Below, piece after piece: positions 5,951 through 9,446 of a stretch of DNA of 9,446 nt. This stretch comes from FEN-680 sp036781505. GTDB taxonomy: Bacteria > Actinomycetota > Geothermincolia > Fen-727 > Anoxymicrobiaceae. The first letter of the stretch is position 1, and each line of letters opens with the position of its first letter. The translations under genes and the position numbers were made by a program. The notes below the pieces were generated by a model. The model worked only from the letters and a program-made list of their open reading frames with translations, ran no database searches and was not told where the DNA came from. Where the stretch lies: assembly GCA_036781505.1 (NCBI GenBank), contig DAIQAV010000087.1, forward strand, positions 1 to 9,446. Direction: 5' to 3'.

Positions 5951-5968
5951 AGAGGGGACTGTCCTCTT
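5951..5968. repeat. short inverted repeat, GGGGACTGTCC type
   Basis: AGAGGGGAC-T-GTCCTCTT can fold with about 8 pairs including two G-T wobbles. It lies between the lipoprotein promoter and the operon terminator. The core is like a second kind of dispersed intergenic palindrome, and no function is evident. Confidence 0.4.
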
Positions 5969-5976
5969 CTTGTATC

Positions 5977-6019
5977 AAAAAGAAATGCGCCACCGGCACG
6001 TTGAACCGATGGCGCATTT
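5977..6019 (-). terminator. rho-independent terminator of the thiolase/DUF35 operon
   Basis: On the minus strand a perfect 10-bp stem (AAATGCGCCA, 6010-6019, with TGGCGCATTT, 5983-5992) is extended inward by three more pairs after one mismatch. The T-rich tract TTTCTTTTT (5977-5985) overlaps the end of the stem and continues past it. It begins 18 bp after the stop of the last operon gene. Confidence 0.88.
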
Positions 6020-6037
6020 TGTTTGCTCTATACCATG

Positions 6038-6715
6038 CTACTTCTTCTTGGCGACCACTTTCTTCTTTGCCGCGGCTTTCTTGGCCGCCGCTTTCTTCTT
6101 GGCCGCGGCGGCCTTGGCGCCGGGCCTCTTGGCCGTCTTCTTGGTGGGGAGCTCCATCTTGATCGGGCCCTTGAGCCTCTCGGGCAGGACCTCCTCGACG
6201 ATGGGCTCGCCCTTGATGATCTCGAAGTGGTCGACCGCGTGGATGGACGTCGGCCTGGGCTTCTTGGCCCAGATCGCCTTCATCCGCATGCCGACCTCGA
6301 GCTTCATCTCGTCGAGCTCGTCACAGAAGTGCATCATCCGCGTGTCCGAGCCGTCCAGGTTGATCCAGACGGCGGTGAACGGCACCTTCATCAGGTGGCC
6401 GTTGTTGGGGTCTATGTACGGGAACCGCACGACCGTGAAGCCCTTGAGTATGCCCTCGGGGCCGCACTCGACCCACTCGTTCATCTCGGCGTAGCATCGC
6501 CCACAGGCCTTGCGCGGCGGGATGTAGACCATTCCGCACTGGGGGCACTTGACGCCCATAAACCGGCCGTTGTCCCTCATCTCGGCGAGGTACTTGCTCC
6601 AGTACGGGCCCATGTGCCAACCGAAGTCGTACTCGATGTGTCCCGACTCGTGGGTCAGCAGTTCGTACCCGTCGGGGGTGGTCCTCGTCTTCCTTCTGTC
6701 AGTGTAAATACCCAT
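6038..6715 (-). CDS. DUF35 Zn-ribbon/OB-fold protein with a Lys/Ala-rich tail
   Basis: A 225-residue protein of the DUF35 (Zn-ribbon plus OB-fold, acyl-CoA-associated) family. An N-terminal helical part (about 1-50, with MGPYWSKYLAEMRD) leads to a zinc ribbon with Cys57, Cys60, Cys71 and Cys74 (CPQCGMVYIPPRKACGRC), followed by the OB-fold (about 80-170; ILKGFTVVRFPYID, FTAVWINLDGSD, GMRMKAIW). Family members partner with thiolase-like enzymes and contribute to the acyl-CoA site, which fits its place 20 bp after a thiolase-like gene. Oddly, residues 191-225 form a tail of almost only Lys and Ala (KKTAKRPGAKAAAAKKKAAA and onward), like the tails of histone H1 or actinobacterial HupB. The other DUF35 gene in this operon lacks it. 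The ATG at 6715 follows GGGAGG by about 9 nt. It is the last gene before the terminator. Confidence 0.9.
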   Translation of the reverse strand: MGIYTDRRKTRTTPDGYELLTHESGHIEYDFGWHMGPYWSKYLAEMRDNGRFMGVKCPQCGMVYIPPRKACGRCYAEMNEWVECGPEGILKGFTVVRFPYIDPNNGHLMKVPFTAVWINLDGSDTRMMHFCDELDEMKLEVGMRMKAIWAKKPRPTSIHAVDHFEIIKGEPIVEEVLPERLKGPIKMELPTKKTAKRPGAKAAAAKKKAAAKKAAAKKKVVAKKK

Positions 6716-6735
6716 TCGTGTTAACCTCCCTCGAC

Positions 6736-7890
6736 CTATGGTAGATCCGCGCCCAGGACGAATACGTCAGACCAGCTGCAGCCGCCGAAGCCGGTGGCCA
6801 GCGCCTTCTTCACGTTCGGTATCTGCCTGTCGCCCGCCCTGCCCATTATCTGCCACGCCGCCTCGGCTACCCTGATGAGCGCCGTCGCGCCTATGGGGTT
6901 GGTGGCGACGACTCCGCCCGACGGGTTGATGGGGATGATGCCGTCCATGTGCGTCGCCCCGCTGCGGATCAGCTTGGGCCCCTGGCCCCTCTCGCAGAAC
7001 CACATGGAGTCGAGCCACTTCACACCGGTCGTCGCGCAGGGCTGGTACAGCTCCGCCACGTCGAACTCCTTCACCGGGTTGGTGATGCCGGCGTACTTGT
7101 AAGCCTGAAGCGTGGCACGCTCGAGGGTCGGCATCCACTGCCACTCCAGGTCTCCGAAGTGCGTGTAGTCGTGGCGCACGACCGACGCGTGTATCCACGC
7201 CGGCTTGTCGCAGATCTTCTTCGCCTTCTCCTCAACCGCGAAGATGACCGCACACGCGCCGTCCGAACGGGGGCACATGTCCAGGAACTTCACCGGATAG
7301 GAAAGCATCGGCGAGTTCATTACGTCCTCGACGGTCACGGCCATGCGGTTGTGCGCGTACGGGTTGTTGAGCGCGTTGTTGCGGTCACGCGCGGCCACGA
7401 TAGCCGCGTCCTCTTCCGTCGCGCCGTAGGCCTTCATGTACATCGAATACTCGGTGGCCAGCGGGCCGATGGCTCCGGCGAATGGGTCGCGCTCGAGCAC
7501 CGGGTGCGCGCAGGTCGCGATGGCCGCCTGCGTGTCCGACTCCGAGTTCTTCTCCCAGCCGACACCCATGACGACGTCGAACATCCCTGAGGCCGCGCTG
7601 TAATACGCGGCACCGCCGACCGTCGTGCCCGTGGTGCCGCCGGTGGTGACCTTGAAGACCGGCTTCATGCACGAGCCCAGGCCATCGGTCGCCCACATAT
7701 CCACGTAGTTGATGTTCTCGAAATGGTCCATGTTGCCGATGACGATGGCGTCCACGTCTTCCAGCGTGATCTGCGCGTCGTCGAGGCAACGGGTAACGGC
7801 TTCCGCAATCAGCTCCACGCCGGAGGCGTCAAGCCTGTGAGCCGCGTGATGGGTCTGTCCGACCCCAACTATTCCTACTCTTTTTCCCAT
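6736..7890 (-). CDS. thiolase-like protein 2 (SCP-x/COG0183 type), canonical catalytic residues replaced
   Basis: A 384-residue thiolase-fold protein, opening RVGIVGVGQTHHA. Aligning by eye with the thiolase pattern V-x3-C-x-S-G, VTTGGTTG (81-88) places Gly85 where the acyl-accepting Cys should be. The GHP motif after NPSGG (322-326) reads TNP (330-332), so Asn replaces the catalytic His. The C-terminal loop GFGGCSWSD (367-375) keeps a Cys (Cys371). MCPRSDGACAVIFA (205-218) and DVAELYQP (277-284) are usual for the SCP-x-like branch. Ordinary thiolysis is therefore doubtful; a retro-aldol or other C-C reaction, or a non-catalytic subunit, is possible. The ATG at 7890 follows AGGGGGGTG. It lies 11 bp after thiolase-like 1 and 20 bp before DUF35, surely one transcript. 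The substrate is unknown. Confidence 0.88.
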   Translation of the reverse strand: MGKRVGIVGVGQTHHAAHRLDASGVELIAEAVTRCLDDAQITLEDVDAIVIGNMDHFENINYVDMWATDGLGSCMKPVFKVTTGGTTGTTVGGAAYYSAASGMFDVVMGVGWEKNSESDTQAAIATCAHPVLERDPFAGAIGPLATEYSMYMKAYGATEEDAAIVAARDRNNALNNPYAHNRMAVTVEDVMNSPMLSYPVKFLDMCPRSDGACAVIFAVEEKAKKICDKPAWIHASVVRHDYTHFGDLEWQWMPTLERATLQAYKYAGITNPVKEFDVAELYQPCATTGVKWLDSMWFCERGQGPKLIRSGATHMDGIIPINPSGGVVATNPIGATALIRVAEAAWQIMGRAGDRQIPNVKKALATGFGGCSWSDVFVLGADLP

Positions 7891-7901
7891 GTCACACCCC
7901 C

Positions 7902-9038
7902 CTACTTACCAAGTACCCAGACGCAGTGGGACTGGCCGCACATGCCGTTGATGCCGTGCGCAAGCGCTATCTCGGCACCTCTGACCTGTCGCCTGCCGGC
8001 CTCGCCGCGGCACTGAAGGACGCACTCGATCATGCCGGCGAGTCCGGCTACCTGGACGGGGTTGGCGCTTAGCCTGCCGCCCGATGGGTTGACCGGCAGC
8101 TCGGAGTCGAACGTGAACTTGCCGCGCTCGATCTGCTCCGGGCCCTGGCCGTCCTCGCAGAAACCCAGTCCCTCCAGCCACAGCGGCTCCATGTAGGAGA
8201 ATGCGTCGTAAATCTCGGCTACGTCGATGTCATCCAGGGTCACGCCGGCCATCTCGTAGGCCTTCTTGGCCGCCTTTTTCAGCGCCCTGGTGTCCGCGAG
8301 GTCGCGGTCGCCGAGCCTGTAGGCGTCCGTGTAGTGGCCCACGCCGTTCAGCCATACCCTCTTCTTGTTTGTCGTCAGCTTCTTCGCGTTGCGCTCGGCC
8401 GCCAGCACGACCGCTGCCGCGCCATCCGAGACGGGCGAGCAGTCAAGCTTCTTGAGCGGGCTCGACATCATCTCCGAGGCCATCACGTCTTCGACCGTGA
8501 TGTCCATGGGGAGCTGGGCGAACGGGTTGCGCATCGCGTTGCCGTGGTTCTTGACTGACACCATGGCGAACTGCTCCTCGGTCCCTCCGGACACCGTCAT
8601 GTACCTGCGCGCCTGCAGCGCGGACGAGGTGACCGCGTCCAGCCCGAGCTTGCGCTCGACCAGGGGGTCGAAGCAGGTATTCGTGATGCCGGCCATGTCG
8701 CTCTCGGAGCCCTTGTGGTGGGCGACCACCATCGTGGTGCCGAAGGACCCGGAAAGGATCCTCATCATCCCGTAGAGGACGCCGAACGTGCCGTCGCCCT
8801 CGACCGTCGAGATATCTTTATCGTACGCCCCGGACGTGTCGGAGATCGCCATGCTCGAGATCGTCCGGCCGTCCCAGAAGTCGCTCGAAATCGAGACGAC
8901 GTTATCGATCTCCTTCACAGTTATCCCGGCGTCTTTGAGGGCCTTGTTCGCGACCTCCCAGACCAGCTCGTGGAAGGTCTCGCGCTTGCCCGTCTCATAC
9001 TTCGTCTGGCCCACGCCTATGACAGCTACTCTCTCCAA
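7902..9038 (-). CDS. thiolase-like protein 1 (SCP-x/COG0183 type), canonical catalytic residues replaced
   Basis: A 378-residue thiolase-fold protein, opening MERVAVIGVGQTKYETG. The start is TTG at 9038, chosen because the family N-terminus begins exactly there; GGTGGTGAG upstream is a modest ribosome site. VEGDGTFG (79-86) aligns with V-x3-C-x-S-G and gives Gly83 in place of the nucleophilic Cys. After NPSGG (317-321) the GHP motif reads ANP (325-327), with Asn for His. The end, HGINGMCGQSHC (361-372), keeps two Cys residues. DCSPVSDGAAAVVLA (199-213) and DVAEIYDAFSY (272-282) match the SCP-x-like branch. It shares the same two replacements with thiolase-like 2 but is clearly diverged from it, so they look like old paralogues forming a heteromer or acting in sequence. 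It starts 31 bp after the upstream DUF35 gene and ends 11 bp before thiolase-like 2. Confidence 0.88.
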   Translation of the reverse strand: MERVAVIGVGQTKYETGKRETFHELVWEVANKALKDAGITVKEIDNVVSISSDFWDGRTISSMAISDTSGAYDKDISTVEGDGTFGVLYGMMRILSGSFGTTMVVAHHKGSESDMAGITNTCFDPLVERKLGLDAVTSSALQARRYMTVSGGTEEQFAMVSVKNHGNAMRNPFAQLPMDITVEDVMASEMMSSPLKKLDCSPVSDGAAAVVLAAERNAKKLTTNKKRVWLNGVGHYTDAYRLGDRDLADTRALKKAAKKAYEMAGVTLDDIDVAEIYDAFSYMEPLWLEGLGFCEDGQGPEQIERGKFTFDSELPVNPSGGRLSANPVQVAGLAGMIECVLQCRGEAGRRQVRGAEIALAHGINGMCGQSHCVWVLGK

Positions 9039-9069
9039 TTATCTCACCACCATTCCTGATTCCACTGCC

Positions 9070-9446
9070 TCAAGCGATGGGCTTGAAGTGCTTGATGTCT
9101 GTGATGTGTCCGTCGCGCTCCTTTGCAAGGACCGCCTGAACCCGCATGCCGACCTTGACCTTCTCCGGCTCTACGCCGCCGATCAGGTGGACCATGCCGG
9201 TGTCGGCGCCGTCCATCTTGATGACCGCGTACACGAAGGGGGGCTTCTTCGGGTCGAGCCCCGGCCGCTCCTTGTTCACGACGGTGAACGTCTCGATGGT
9301 TCCCGTGCCGGGAAGCTTCACCCAGTCGTTCATGTCCTTGTAGCACTTGATGCACTTGATCTTGGGAGGGACGTAAACCGTACCGCATGACGGGCAGCGG
9401 TTCGCCCAGATCTCGCCGTCATCCCGCAGCTGGACGTACCACCTGC
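9070..9446 (-). CDS. DUF35 Zn-ribbon/OB-fold protein, N-terminus beyond the window
   Basis: The visible 124 residues run in an open frame from the window edge (first full codon at 9444) to TGA at 9070-9072. The segment opens RWYVQLRDDGEIWANRC and contains a zinc ribbon CPSCGTVYVPPKIKCIKC with four Cys. The OB-fold follows (TGTIETFTVVNKE, FVYAVIKMDGADTG, GMRVQAVLAKE). It ends HFKPIA, without the Lys/Ala tail of its paralogue at 6038-6715. An internal ATG at 9333 is not the start, because the zinc ribbon lies upstream of it in the same frame. It is the first visible gene of the operon and probably the partner of thiolase-like 1, 31 bp downstream. Confidence 0.92.
   Translation of the reverse strand, partial: RWYVQLRDDGEIWANRCPSCGTVYVPPKIKCIKCYKDMNDWVKLPGTGTIETFTVVNKERPGLDPKKPPFVYAVIKMDGADTGMVHLIGGVEPEKVKVGMRVQAVLAKERDGHITDIKHFKPIA

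Noticed and set aside
5262..6017. 251-codon minus-strand open frame
   Set aside because: It overlaps the lipoprotein gene in another frame, is Arg/Asp-rich as expected from a shifted GC-rich gene, and spans a terminator, promoter and palindrome.
9070..9333. An 87-residue protein starting at ATG 9333
   Set aside because: The same frame stays open to the window edge and encodes the zinc ribbon upstream, so this is only the C-terminal part of a larger DUF35 protein.

Overview
The window is G+C-rich bacterial chromosomal DNA. Gene content and style (mixed ATG/GTG/TTG starts, a SAICAR synthase, a YegS-type lipid kinase, thiolase-like/DUF35 acyl-CoA genes, a Lys/Ala-rich tail of the kind common in actinobacterial proteins) fit an Actinomycetota-like lineage, but no marker gene here fixes the taxon. 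Among the nine ordinary gene ends visible, six are TAG, three are TGA and none is TAA. No phage, transposase, CRISPR or rRNA gene was seen.

Layout. (1) 1-246, minus strand: tRNA-Ser(GCT) with encoded CCA, then tRNA-Arg(ACG) cut by the window edge. A perfect T-arm-like hairpin on the opposite strand lies between them. (2) 331-1629, minus: an MFS exporter of the EntS/MFS_3 type. (3) 1863-2702, plus: a classical SDR oxidoreductase, with a promoter-like site and a 16-bp palindrome upstream. (4) 2835-3221, plus: a small unrecognised membrane protein, apparently transcribed alone from a TATAAT promoter to a strong terminator. (5) 3478-5188, plus: purC followed 4 bp later by a diacylglycerol-kinase-family gene. 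An in-frame TAG cuts off the conserved C-terminal strand of the kinase gene, whose 32 codons remain intact downstream. (6) 5301-5357: a 33-bp near-perfect palindrome plus an inverted half-copy, between converging genes. (7) 5336-5842, minus: a small lipoprotein. (8) 6038-9446, minus: a compact operon in transcription order DUF35 (partial), thiolase-like 1, thiolase-like 2, DUF35 with a Lys/Ala tail, ending in a clear terminator.

How the parts work together. The acyl-CoA operon is the most interesting block. Thiolase-like proteins paired with DUF35 Zn-ribbon/OB-fold proteins are known to form complexes: archaeal thiolase/HMG-CoA synthase/DUF35, BbsAB in anaerobic toluene degradation, and Ltp2-ChsH2 in steroid side-chain cleavage. 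Here both thiolase-like proteins appear to have lost the canonical nucleophilic Cys (Gly in both) and the GHP-motif His (Asn in both), so ordinary thiolysis is doubtful and a diverged C-C bond reaction or a scaffold role is likelier. The remaining genes look like ordinary core or accessory functions with no obvious link to this operon.
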